NCBI RefSeq assembly: GCF_018326265.1
Contig: NZ_AP023360.1
Span: forward strand, 4,807,501 to 4,871,500
DNA from: Catellatospora sp. IY07-71
GTDB lineage: Bacteria > Actinomycetota > Actinomycetes > Mycobacteriales > Micromonosporaceae
Direction of reading: 5' to 3'
DNA length: 64,000 nt
Positions 52,055 through 59,409 of this stretch are shown here, in pieces. Position numbers and translations under genes: made by a program. Under the pieces are notes generated by a model. The model ran no database searches and was not told the DNA's origin. It saw only the letters and a list, made by a program, of their open reading frames with translations. Position 1 is the stretch's first letter. Every line of letters begins with the position of its first letter.

Positions 52055-52486
52055 ATGTCAGGCATGCCATTGCACGACCTGCGGCAGGTGCCCGACGAGA
52101 CGCTGTTCGTCCGGCTCACCGCGCTGCACCGGGAGTTCCCCGCCGACTTCGACGCCGAGGACTACGACTACCGCCGCGCCATCTGGGAGGCGGCGACCAA
52201 GGCGCTCCAGGCCGAGATCCGCCGCCGCCGTGCCGTGCCGCCCGCCTGGTGGATCGCCGAGCACGGCGAACCGGCCGCGATCCGGCAGCGGCGCTTCGGC
52301 GCCGTCACGGTGTACCTGGTGGCCGGGGCGCTGGCCGTGGCGGCCTCGGGCCTGCCCGCGCTGTCGGTGCTGCTCATGTTGACCGTCACGGTCAGCGGCG
52401 CGGCCTGGCTGGTCCCCGAGGTGCTGCGCAACCACCGGCAGACGTTCCTGCGGCCCATCCCGCGCCCGCGCATCCCGCCGCGGTGA
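52055..52486 (+). CDS. Small membrane protein of unknown function
   Basis: 143 aa. GGGAGG lies 8 nt before ATG 52055. The N-terminal half is soluble and acidic with an amphipathic helix (WEAATKALQAEIRRRR); the C-terminal half has two adjoining membrane segments (VTVYLVAGALAVAAS, VLLMLTVTVSGAAWL) and a basic Pro/Arg tail. No family recognised. It precedes the CHAT-protease unit on the same strand, but a separate promoter lies between, so a shared role is only possible. Confidence 0.65.
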   Translation: MSGMPLHDLRQVPDETLFVRLTALHREFPADFDAEDYDYRRAIWEAATKALQAEIRRRRAVPPAWWIAEHGEPAAIRQRRFGAVTVYLVAGALAVAASGLPALSVLLMLTVTVSGAAWLVPEVLRNHRQTFLRPIPRPRIPPR

Positions 52487-52520
52487 CCGCCCTCCGTCCG
52501 GCCGCAACCATCCGGCCACG

Positions 52521-52526
52521 TAGTCT
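52521..52526 (+). promoter_or_regulatory. -10 box ahead of the CHAT leader ORF
   Basis: TAGTCT, five bases before ATG 52532, the geometry of the leaderless starts seen elsewhere in the window. A second possible box, TAGCGT, lies inside the leader ORF. Confidence 0.5.
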
Positions 52527-52531
52527 GCACA

Positions 52532-52633
52532 ATGTGGACGGACGGCCTGGCGACACTCCTCGTGCGAGGGAACAGGCCAGGTCGGACGCGCGGTAGCGTC
52601 AGCGCCACGAGGCCGTTCGAGGAGGTCGTGTGA
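52532..52633 (+). CDS. Putative 33-codon leader ORF of the CHAT gene
   Basis: A short frame (MWTDGLATLLVRGNRPGRTR at its start, ending EEVV). ATG lies 5 nt after TAGTCT, so it could be read from a leaderless mRNA. Its stop TGA (52631-52633) overlaps the GTG start of the protease gene (52630-52632), the arrangement used for translational coupling. A small hairpin CCTCG-TG-CGAGG lies in it. It has no known relatives that I recognise and could be a regulatory leader rather than a functional peptide. Confidence 0.45.
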   Translation: MWTDGLATLLVRGNRPGRTRGSVSATRPFEEVV

Positions 52634-55425
52634 GCATCGGCGCCGATCCGGTGGGGGACATCGCCCGCATCGTCGCGGACCTGCACGTGCGCGACCTCGT
52701 GCAGGCGTACGACGTCGACTTCGACGTGCCCTTCCGGCACGGCCTGGCCGGCGGCGTGCTCCAGCTGAAGCAGGCGTTCCGGCCGGTGCCCGGCGCGGGC
52801 GCGGGCCGCCTGGCACGCCGCGTCGGCGCCTACTGGTGCGACATCGTTCGCGCCGACGTCGAGCTGGACCTCCGGCACGGCCTGGCCCTGGTCGACGCGT
52901 CGCGCGCGGACGCGGCCCGGCTCACCGAGCTGCTCGATCCGTCCGATGAGGACCTGTTTCCGGCGTACGCGGCGGCCCGCTGGCACGACGGCGCGGGCCG
53001 CGTGCTCTACCGCAGCGGCAGCCACGCCCGGGGCCGCATGCACTTCACCACCGGCCTGGAGGTCGCCGAGCGGCACGGCCTGTGGTGGTGCCTGCCCGAC
53101 CAGCGCTCCAACGTGCTGCGGGCGCGGCTGGAGGAGGCCCGCCAGGCCGCGCCGGAGGTGATGGCCAGGCGCACCGCCGAGATCATCGCGGAGATGGCCG
53201 CCGAGGCGGCGCGCTGCGAGCGGGCCGCCGACGAGGCCGGGGTGCCGCGCGACGGCAACGCCCTGCCGCTGGACCGCCGCTGGCGGGAGTTCCTGCGCGG
53301 CTACTCCAACGTGCTGCACAACCTGTCGTTCGCGCTGCACCACGACCGGCAGCCGGTGGCGGCGCTGGGCCGGTCGCTGCGCTCGCTGGCCGTCTCGGAG
53401 GCGCTGGGGGACAGCTACCGGCAGGCGCAGTCGCTGAACCACCAGGCGATCGTCATCGGCGCGCACCACGTGGCGCTCCACCGCGATCCGGCCGAGGCGG
53501 ACGCGCTCTACCGGCGCATCCTCCACCTGCGCTGGGCGCGCGGGCGCCGCATCGCCCAGCAGCAGCTCGCCCGGCGCAAGGGCGGCTTCGACGGTGCCAC
53601 GGAGCTGGCCGGGCTGCTGGCGGAGCTGGCCGCCGAGTCGGCCGCCACCGGCGGTGCCGCGGGGCTGGACATCGACCTGCTCTCCTTCACGGTTTCCTGC
53701 TATCAGGGCGTCTCCGCCGCGCTGCCGGACACCGAGGAGGGCCGGGCGGCCCGCGCCGACGCGGCCGGGCGCGAGCTGGAGATGGCCCGCTCGGTGCGCC
53801 AGGTCATCGCGCTGCCGGCGTACAAGCGGGCGTACGGCGGCGCGGTGCGGCCGGTGTACTCGCGGCGTATCGCGCACCTGATCGAGCAGCCCGCCACCGG
53901 CTCCGGCGACCGTGACCGCTATGAGGAGATCCTGTCGCTGACCGAGGAGTCGTCCGGCCGCGAGCTGCTCGACCTCATGTCGACGGCGGCCCTGCCGCAG
54001 CTGGACCTCGCTGAGGACGAGGAAGCCGCCCCGGCCGCCGGGTCTGGCAGCGAGGCGGCCGGTGGCTCCGGCGAGGCGGCGCAGGCGGTGCCGTCTGCCA
54101 CGGGGCAGGCGGCGGCTGCGCCGCGGGCCGAGCAGCCGGAAGGCGACGAGCCCGAGTCCGACGAGCCCGAGTCCGAGCAGCCTGAGAGCGACGGGACGCG
54201 TGGCGGGCGCCGCGACGGGCTGCGCCGCGCCGCCGACCCGGCGGAGGTGGAAGCAGACCGGGTCGCGCTGCTGGAGCGGGAGAGCCGGTTCGAGGAGCAG
54301 TTCCTGCGCCGCCCGCTGGAGGCGGCGCCGCACGACCCGGACGTGGCGCGCCGGGCGGAGATGTTCGTCATCAACCACCCCGGCACGGCGCTGGTCCGCT
54401 ACTTCACCTACGGGCAGGGCGCGGGTTTGATGCTCGGCGCCTTCGTGATCCGCGACGGCCTGCGCCGCCCGGTGGTGTGCGGGCCGTACGCGCCGGTGCA
54501 GGAGCTGATCAACGAGCTGGCCGCGCGGCGCTCGCCGCGCGAGGAGCACAGCCGCCGCATCTGGCGGCTGCTGGTGGAGCCGCTGCTGGGCGACCTCGGC
54601 GACCCGTCCACGCTGGACCACCTGGTGGTGGTGCCGACCGACGGCCTGTTTTCGCTGCCGCTGCACATTGCCTCCCCGGACGGGTACGCACCGGGTTCGG
54701 TGCCGCTGGGCGCGCAGGTGCCGCTGTCGCTGTCGGTCAGCGTGACCGCGTTCGTCACCCGGGGCCGTTACCTGCTGCGCCGCCAGCGCGTCAGCGGCAG
54801 CGACGACCTGGCCGCGCTGGTCGTAAACGATCCCAAGATCAGCGGTAAGGAGCTGGTCGGCACCGGCTGGCCGGAGCACCGGATGCTGGTCGCCGGGCGG
54901 CTGCCCAAGGGGCTCGGCGTGGACGTGCGGCGGCACCGTGCCGACTGGGACGGCCTGGCCGCCGCGGTCGGCACCCGCCCGGAGTTCTTCGTGTACGCCG
55001 GGCACGGCCGCTACCTCGCCGAGTACGGCGAGCTGGGCCCGTTCCTGCAGATCAACGACCGGCAGGGGCGGCCGGACCGGCTCACCCCGTTCGACGTGGC
55101 GCTGCGGCTGCGGCTGGCCGGCAACCGGCTGACCATCCTCGGCGCCTGCCTGGCCGGGCAGGGCGCACAGACCACGGGTGGGGACGTGGTCGGGTTCGTG
55201 CGCTCGTTCATCGCCGCCGGTGCGGGCGCGCTGGCCCTGCCGCTGTGGCGGGTGCTGGACGTGGCGATGGCCGAGACCGGGCGCCACCTGCTGGCGAGCA
55301 GCCGGGCCGCCGCCGCGCAGGACGGGGTGTTCGACGTGGTCCGGGCGCTGCACGAGCACTACCGTGCGACGGTCGCCGAGGGGGACGGCTGGATCGAGTT
55401 CATGCCGCTGGCCCTGTACACCTGA
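52630..55425 (+). CDS. CHAT-domain (caspase-like) protease with helical-repeat N-terminus
   Basis: 931 aa. Residues about 1-470 are helix-rich with TPR-like periodicity (GYSNVLHNLSFALHHDR, YRQAQSLNHQAIVIG), a probable sensing part. An acidic low-complexity linker with repeated DEPES/EQPES follows at about 470-540. The C-terminal third is a CHAT peptidase: PTDGLFSLPLH, catalytic His792 in VYAGHGRY and Cys840 in LGACLAGQ. Both catalytic residues are intact, so it should be an active cysteine protease of the caspase clan. GGAGG lies 4 nt before GTG 52630, which overlaps the leader ORF stop. A small membrane protein follows after 71 bp. CHAT proteases with adjacent small partners act in bacterial conflict and cell-suicide systems; that use here is inference. 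Confidence 0.85.
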   Translation: MSIGADPVGDIARIVADLHVRDLVQAYDVDFDVPFRHGLAGGVLQLKQAFRPVPGAGAGRLARRVGAYWCDIVRADVELDLRHGLALVDASRADAARLTELLDPSDEDLFPAYAAARWHDGAGRVLYRSGSHARGRMHFTTGLEVAERHGLWWCLPDQRSNVLRARLEEARQAAPEVMARRTAEIIAEMAAEAARCERAADEAGVPRDGNALPLDRRWREFLRGYSNVLHNLSFALHHDRQPVAALGRSLRSLAVSEALGDSYRQAQSLNHQAIVIGAHHVALHRDPAEADALYRRILHLRWARGRRIAQQQLARRKGGFDGATELAGLLAELAAESAATGGAAGLDIDLLSFTVSCYQGVSAALPDTEEGRAARADAAGRELEMARSVRQVIALPAYKRAYGGAVRPVYSRRIAHLIEQPATGSGDRDRYEEILSLTEESSGRELLDLMSTAALPQLDLAEDEEAAPAAGSGSEAAGGSGEAAQAVPSATGQAAAAPRAEQPEGDEPESDEPESEQPESDGTRGGRRDGLRRAADPAEVEADRVALLERESRFEEQFLRRPLEAAPHDPDVARRAEMFVINHPGTALVRYFTYGQGAGLMLGAFVIRDGLRRPVVCGPYAPVQELINELAARRSPREEHSRRIWRLLVEPLLGDLGDPSTLDHLVVVPTDGLFSLPLHIASPDGYAPGSVPLGAQVPLSLSVSVTAFVTRGRYLLRRQRVSGSDDLAALVVNDPKISGKELVGTGWPEHRMLVAGRLPKGLGVDVRRHRADWDGLAAAVGTRPEFFVYAGHGRYLAEYGELGPFLQINDRQGRPDRLTPFDVALRLRLAGNRLTILGACLAGQGAQTTGGDVVGFVRSFIAAGAGALALPLWRVLDVAMAETGRHLLASSRAAAAQDGVFDVVRALHEHYRATVAEGDGWIEFMPLALYT

Positions 55426-55496
55426 CAGACTCCGGGCACGGCCGGGCGGGGGCCGGCCGGGCTCGACGTGTACCGACTATCTGGAGTGGATCCCCT

Positions 55497-55952
55497 GTGA
55501 GCAGGATGGTTCTGGACGACCTGTCCGACGAGGAGCTGGCGGAGCTGACGGCGCTGGCCGAGCAGCACGACGTGGAGCTGATGCGGGAGGGCGACCGCGG
55601 CGAGCCGGTCACCATCGCGATCCTGGTGGGCAGCGCGCTGGCGATCGGCGCGGTGATGCACGAGTTCGAGCGGCGCAAGGGCGGCCAGGTGATCGACCTG
55701 CGCCCGGACGCGCCGAAGCCCGCCTACCGGGACAAGGACCTGCAGTACGGCCTCGTCATGATCCGTTCGGCGGACGGCACGGTCCGGGTGGAGGTGCACG
55801 AGCCCCGCGGCATGCTGGGCCAGGTTCTCGACTCGATCAACAGCGTCGTGGGCACGCTGACCGGCCAGGAGCCGGACGGCCTGCTGCAGCAGCTGCAGAG
55901 TGCGATCGGTGACCGCGCCACGGTCACCCGCGACCCCCGCGACCAGCCCTGA
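55497..55952 (+). CDS. Small membrane-associated partner of the CHAT protease
   Basis: 151 aa. GGAG lies 10 nt before GTG 55497; the in-frame ATG 55506 is an alternative. An acidic N-terminus (DDLSDEELAELTALAEQHD) is followed by one hydrophobic segment (about 39-54, TIAILVGSALAIGAVMH), then a basic turn and a beta-rich C-terminal part (YGLVMIRSADGTVRVEVHEP). The layout recalls the EACC1-type small components found beside CHAT and other effectors in actinobacteria, but I cannot confirm the family. It may be the substrate, membrane adaptor or toxin of the protease. Same strand as the CHAT gene. Confidence 0.65.
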   Translation: MSRMVLDDLSDEELAELTALAEQHDVELMREGDRGEPVTIAILVGSALAIGAVMHEFERRKGGQVIDLRPDAPKPAYRDKDLQYGLVMIRSADGTVRVEVHEPRGMLGQVLDSINSVVGTLTGQEPDGLLQQLQSAIGDRATVTRDPRDQP

Positions 55953-55998
55953 GCCTCCGGCGGTGACCGAGGCTCCCACCATGTGCGGGGAGCTTCGG

Positions 55999-56268
55999 TC
56001 AGGCCAGCGCGTTGCGGTTGGCGGGCCGGACCGGCAGCCGCCGCCAGGTGCGGCGGGTCGTGCGGCGGCGCAGCGGGACGACGGCCCGGCGGCGCAGCCC
56101 GGTCCGCAGCACCCGCACCTGGCGGCGTACGCCGCGGGCCAGCTCCCGTCCGGTGCGCAGCCGCCGCCCGGCGTCGGCCCGCAGCCGGTCGGCGCGGCGG
56201 CGCAGGACGAGCAGCACCACGTACGCGCCCGCCAGCACGCCGCCGAGCACGACCTCCGACGCCGCCAT
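55999..56268 (-). CDS. Small basic membrane protein of unknown function
   Basis: 89 aa. Start ATG 56268, with GGAGG 10 nt upstream. One N-terminal membrane segment (VVLGGVLAGAYVVLLVL) is followed by a very Arg-rich tail, so it is probably anchored with its tail in the cytosol, perhaps touching lipid heads or nucleic acid. No family recognised. It is convergent with the CHAT partner gene, with a 46-bp gap. Confidence 0.5.
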   Translation of the reverse strand: MAASEVVLGGVLAGAYVVLLVLRRRADRLRADAGRRLRTGRELARGVRRQVRVLRTGLRRRAVVPLRRRTTRRTWRRLPVRPANRNALA

Positions 56269-56388
56269 CTGTGCCGCCCCTCCCGAGTGCCTGCGAACGG
56301 TGTCCCCCCATCGCACCAACGACAAACACCGATGACGGTTGTTTCGTTCCCGAGACCAGTTCGCGGGGCGGCGTGACGGGGCGCACTC

Positions 56389-56419
56389 TTGCCCTGACAC
56401 CGGCGGCAATGTTTAGCGT
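56389..56419 (+). promoter_or_regulatory. MerR-type promoter with 19-bp spacer
   Basis: TTGCCC (56389-56394), 19-bp spacer, TAGCGT (56414-56419). An inverted repeat TTGCC-N12-GGCAA spans the -35 box and spacer. The long spacer is the hallmark of promoters that MerR proteins twist into activity; here it would serve autoregulation. Confidence 0.5.
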
Positions 56420-56445
56420 GGTCCGGGACAGGGGTGAGGGGACGG

Positions 56446-56844
56446 ATGCGGATCGGCGAGCTGGCCCAGCGGGCCGGGACGAGCACCCGGACGCTGCGCT
56501 ACTACGAGGAGCACGGGCTGGTCCGCTCGCAGCGGGCGGCCAACGGCTACCGGGCCTTCGACGAGGCGGAGCTGCGGGTGGTCCGGGAGATCCGGGAGCT
56601 GCTCGCGATCGGGTTCGACCTGGAGGACATCCGGCCGTTCGTGGCGTGCCTGCGGGCCGGGCACGACTCCGGCGGGGTATGCCCGGACTCGGTGGCGGTG
56701 CTGCGCCGCAAGCTCGCCGAGGTCGACGCGTACCTCGACCGGCTCGGCGAGGTGCGCGAGCAGCTGCACGGCCAGCTCACCCAGGCGATCGCCCGACGGG
56801 AGAGCACATGTCCGAGAAGATCGAAACCGCCGACGGGGTCCTGA
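56446..56844 (+). CDS. MerR-family transcriptional regulator
   Basis: 132 aa. The N-terminal winged helix is typical (MRIGELAQRAGTSTRTLRYY, then GYRAFDEAEL), followed by the dimerising helix (LRRKLAEVDAYLDRLGEV). Cysteines in ACLRAG and VCPDS could sense redox state or metal. ATG 56446 has an AGGGG just upstream. Its last 37 bp overlap the thioredoxin gene, so the C-terminal tail (CPRRSKPPTGS) is dictated by the overlap. The promoter has a MerR-type spacer, so self-control is likely. Confidence 0.87.
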   Translation: MRIGELAQRAGTSTRTLRYYEEHGLVRSQRAANGYRAFDEAELRVVREIRELLAIGFDLEDIRPFVACLRAGHDSGGVCPDSVAVLRRKLAEVDAYLDRLGEVREQLHGQLTQAIARRESTCPRRSKPPTGS

Positions 56845-57158
56845 CCGTCACCGACGACACGTTCGCCGAGCTGGTGCTGCGTGCCGAGCGCCCGGTGCTG
56901 CTGGACGTGTGGGCCGAGTGGTGCCCGCCGTGCAAGGCCATCTCACGCACGCTCGCGGAGCTGTCCGTCGAGTTCGCCGGTCGGATCACGGTGGCCGCGC
57001 TCGACGCCGACGCCAATCCGGCGACCGCGCGGGCGTACCGCGTGCTGTCCATGCCCACGTTGCTGGTGTTCCGCGACGGGGAGGTCGTCGCGTCGTCGGT
57101 CGGCGCCCGGCCGAAGGCCGCGCTGCGCGAGTTCCTGGAGCGGCACGCCGCCGCCTGA
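56808..57158 (+). CDS. Thioredoxin
   Basis: 116 aa, a single thioredoxin fold. The active site is WCPPC instead of the standard WCGPC, which should shift its redox potential. Cis-Pro in MPTLLVF is intact. ATG 56808 lies 5 nt after GGGAG and inside the end of the MerR gene, so expression is coupled to the regulator; a redox-sensing pair is likely. Confidence 0.9.
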   Translation: MSEKIETADGVLTVTDDTFAELVLRAERPVLLDVWAEWCPPCKAISRTLAELSVEFAGRITVAALDADANPATARAYRVLSMPTLLVFRDGEVVASSVGARPKAALREFLERHAAA

Positions 57159-57182
57159 CCTCGGCTTTGACATGATCGGCTG

Positions 57183-57890
57183 ATGGGCCAGGCGTACGCG
57201 GTCACCGCCGAGTTCTACGACCTCCTGCAGGCTGCCGAGCAACTCGGGGTGACCGAGCGCCTGCTGGACCGCTGGCTCGGGCGACCGGAGGTCGGCGTGC
57301 TCGACGTGGGCGCGGGCACCGGGCTGGCCACCGCCAGGCTCGCCGCCCGGTGCGCGGTGCTGGTGCACGCGGTGGAACCCGCGGCCGGGATGCGGGCGGT
57401 GCTGCTCAGCCGGCTCGCCGGGCAGCCCGACCTGCTGGCCCGGGTGCGGGTGCACGCCCGCGGAGTGCAGGAGCTGGGGCTGCGCGATGTCGCCGACTTC
57501 GGGTGGTGCCTCAACACGATGGCCGGCCTGGACGCCGCCGACCGGGCCGGGGCGCTGGCCGCGCTGGCTGAGGCGCTGGTGCCGGGCGGGCGCCTGGTCG
57601 TACAGCGCCCGCCCGCCGAAGCCGCCGACTCCCGCCGGGACCTGCCGTCCTGGCGGCTCGGCGGCGATCTCTACACCGGCGAGGTGACCACGGTCCGCAC
57701 CGGGCCGCGCGGGGTGCGCTGGCGGTTCGACTACCGGGTCAGCCGCGACGGGGCGCTGGTGCGGGAGGCGTCCGAGGTGTTCGACGGCCACCTGGCCAGC
57801 GAGCCCGAGTTCGACGCCGAGCTGGCCGCCGCCGGGTTCACCGCGGTCGCCGCCGACACGCCCGGAATCGTCATCGCCCGGCGTCGTTAA
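57183..57890 (+). CDS. SAM-dependent methyltransferase
   Basis: 235 aa, class I Rossmann fold. Motif I is LDVGAGTGLATA, the acidic residue after strand 2 is in HAVEPAAG, and a late motif is LVPGGRLVVQRP. The substrate is not evident. The stop codon TAA, rare in such G+C-rich genes, is supplied by a repeat (CGTTAAGAAGG) that begins before the stop, so the C-terminus may have been trimmed by that insertion. Confidence 0.83.
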   Translation: MGQAYAVTAEFYDLLQAAEQLGVTERLLDRWLGRPEVGVLDVGAGTGLATARLAARCAVLVHAVEPAAGMRAVLLSRLAGQPDLLARVRVHARGVQELGLRDVADFGWCLNTMAGLDAADRAGALAALAEALVPGGRLVVQRPPAEAADSRRDLPSWRLGGDLYTGEVTTVRTGPRGVRWRFDYRVSRDGALVREASEVFDGHLASEPEFDAELAAAGFTAVAADTPGIVIARRR

Positions 57891-57936
57891 GAAGGTGCCC
57901 TTCCTCTACGTAATGCGTTAAGAAGGTGCCCTTCCT
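57885..57936. repeat. Tandem half-copies of the 54-bp palindrome core
   Basis: Two direct 21-bp copies (57885-57905 and 57916-57936), beginning CGTTAAGAAGGTGCCCTTCC, separated by 10 bp. Each contains the outer arm of the 54-bp element. They sit between the convergent methyltransferase and VOC genes and touch both stop codons. Confidence 0.85.
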
Positions 57937-57937
57937 T

Positions 57938-58684
57938 CTACCAGGTGAGGATGCCGAACTGGCCGCCCTGGGGGTCGGTGAGGATGGCCAGCCGGCCGTC
58001 GGGGTAGTCGCCGCGCATCAGCTGCACCGCGCCCAGCTCGATCGCCCGGTCCGCGCTCGCGTCGGCGTCGGCGACCCCGAAGTACGGCATCCAGTGCGGG
58101 GGCATACCGGCCGAACCCGGCGGGTCGAACACGCCGCCGATCGGCTGGCCGGCCACCGACAGCGTCGTGTACACCTCGCCGCCCAGGTCGCGGTCCTCGT
58201 GGCTCATCGCGAAGACCGCGCCGTAGAACTCCTTCGCCCCGGCCGGGTCCGGCGTGTACAGCTCGACCCAGCTCAGGGCACCGGGCTCGCGCATGATGCC
58301 GACGCCGTCGTGGGTGCCCGCCTGCCAGGTGGAGAAGAACGCCCCGGCCGGGTCGGTGAAGACGGCCAGGGTGCCCTGGTCCATCACCGCGTCCGGCGGC
58401 ACGATCACCTTGCCGCCGCTCGCCTCGATCCGGCCCGCGGTGGCCGCCGAGTCCTCCGTGCCGAAGTAGACCGCCCAGGACGTGCCCCGGGCGGCGTCGG
58501 TGGCCGGCCCGATCCCGGCGGCCATCTTCCCGTCCTTGGTGAAGAAGCCGTAGCCGCCCGCCTCCGGGCCGAGATCCTGGTGCTCCCAGCCGAACAGCGC
58601 GCTGTAGAACGCCACCGCACCTGCTATGTCGGTCGTGCCGAGGTCCACCCATCGCGGGGCGCCCGGCTGATGTGTCAGCGTCAT
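57938..58684 (-). CDS. VOC-family protein with two glyoxalase-like domains
   Basis: 248 aa, two tandem vicinal-oxygen-chelate domains (about 8-122 and 132-248). Each begins with a W-V-x-L strand (PRWVDLGTTDIAGAVAFY; LSWVELYTPDPAGAKEFY) and contains AVFTDPAGAFF or AILTDPQGGQF near the end. Metal ligands of true glyoxalases are only partly present, so a binding or resistance role is as likely as catalysis. ATG 58684 gives the complete first domain. Confidence 0.85.
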   Translation of the reverse strand: MTLTHQPGAPRWVDLGTTDIAGAVAFYSALFGWEHQDLGPEAGGYGFFTKDGKMAAGIGPATDAARGTSWAVYFGTEDSAATAGRIEASGGKVIVPPDAVMDQGTLAVFTDPAGAFFSTWQAGTHDGVGIMREPGALSWVELYTPDPAGAKEFYGAVFAMSHEDRDLGGEVYTTLSVAGQPIGGVFDPPGSAGMPPHWMPYFGVADADASADRAIELGAVQLMRGDYPDGRLAILTDPQGGQFGILTW

Positions 58685-58790
58685 GGCCCCATCCTCACCC
58701 GGATTTCTGACGGGGCGGCCGAGGTGACAGCCGTGTCATCTGACGGGTTCACGCGCTTGGCGGCCTGCCGGTTCGCTAGCGTGATCGTTC

Positions 58791-59318
58791 ATGGACGGCA
58801 CGGGGATGACGATCCGGATCGCGGGTGCGGAGGCGATCGACGCGCTGGAGCCGCTGTGGCTGTCCCTGCACGAGCATCACCGCCAGGTCGCGCCCGACCT
58901 GGTGATGTACGGCGACGAGCGGTCCTGGCCGCTGCGCCGCGAGCTGTACCGGCGGTGGATCACCGAGCCGGGCTCGTTCATCCTGCTCGCCGAGGACGGC
59001 CCGGAACTGGTCGGGTACGCGTTCACGCACGTCTTCGACGGCCCGGACGACACCTGGGTCTCCGGTGACCGCATCGCCGAGCTGGAGACGCTGTCGGTGG
59101 CGGCGAGCCACCGGGGCCGGGGCCTGGGCACCCGGCTGCTCGACGCCGTCGACGCCCGCCTGTCCGAACTGGGCGTCATGGATCTGTACATCTCGACGCT
59201 CGCCGACAACCACGCCGCCGCGCGCGTGTACGAGCGGCGCGGCCTGCGCCCGCTGATGGTCAAGTACGCGCGCCTCGCCGCTTCGCCGCGCTTCACCTCC
59301 GGCCACGACCGCGATTAG
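58791..59318 (+). CDS. GNAT-family N-acetyltransferase
   Basis: 175 aa. The acetyl-CoA site is RGRGLGTRLLDAVD, preceded by LETLSVAASHRG and followed by NHAAARVYERRGL, the usual order of GNAT motifs. TAGCGT (58777-58782) lies 8 nt before ATG 58791, and the in-frame ATG 58806 is another possible start. Substrate unknown. A possible operator lies before the next gene. Confidence 0.85.
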   Translation: MDGTGMTIRIAGAEAIDALEPLWLSLHEHHRQVAPDLVMYGDERSWPLRRELYRRWITEPGSFILLAEDGPELVGYAFTHVFDGPDDTWVSGDRIAELETLSVAASHRGRGLGTRLLDAVDARLSELGVMDLYISTLADNHAAARVYERRGLRPLMVKYARLAASPRFTSGHDRD

Positions 59319-59373
59319 GACGTTTCCCCAGGTCACGGGTGTGGCGATACCGAGGAGGTCGATGTCTCCACCA

Positions 59374-59391
59374 TAGGATCTTGCCGATCCT
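59374..59391 (+). promoter_or_regulatory. Inverted repeat over a -10 box
   Basis: TAGGAT (59374-59379) overlaps AGGATC-TTGCC-GATCCT (59375-59391). A regulator bound here would cover the -10 box and start site of the glycine-rich protein gene. Confidence 0.4.
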
Positions 59392-59409
59392 GAGGAAAGG
59401 TGACATCTG

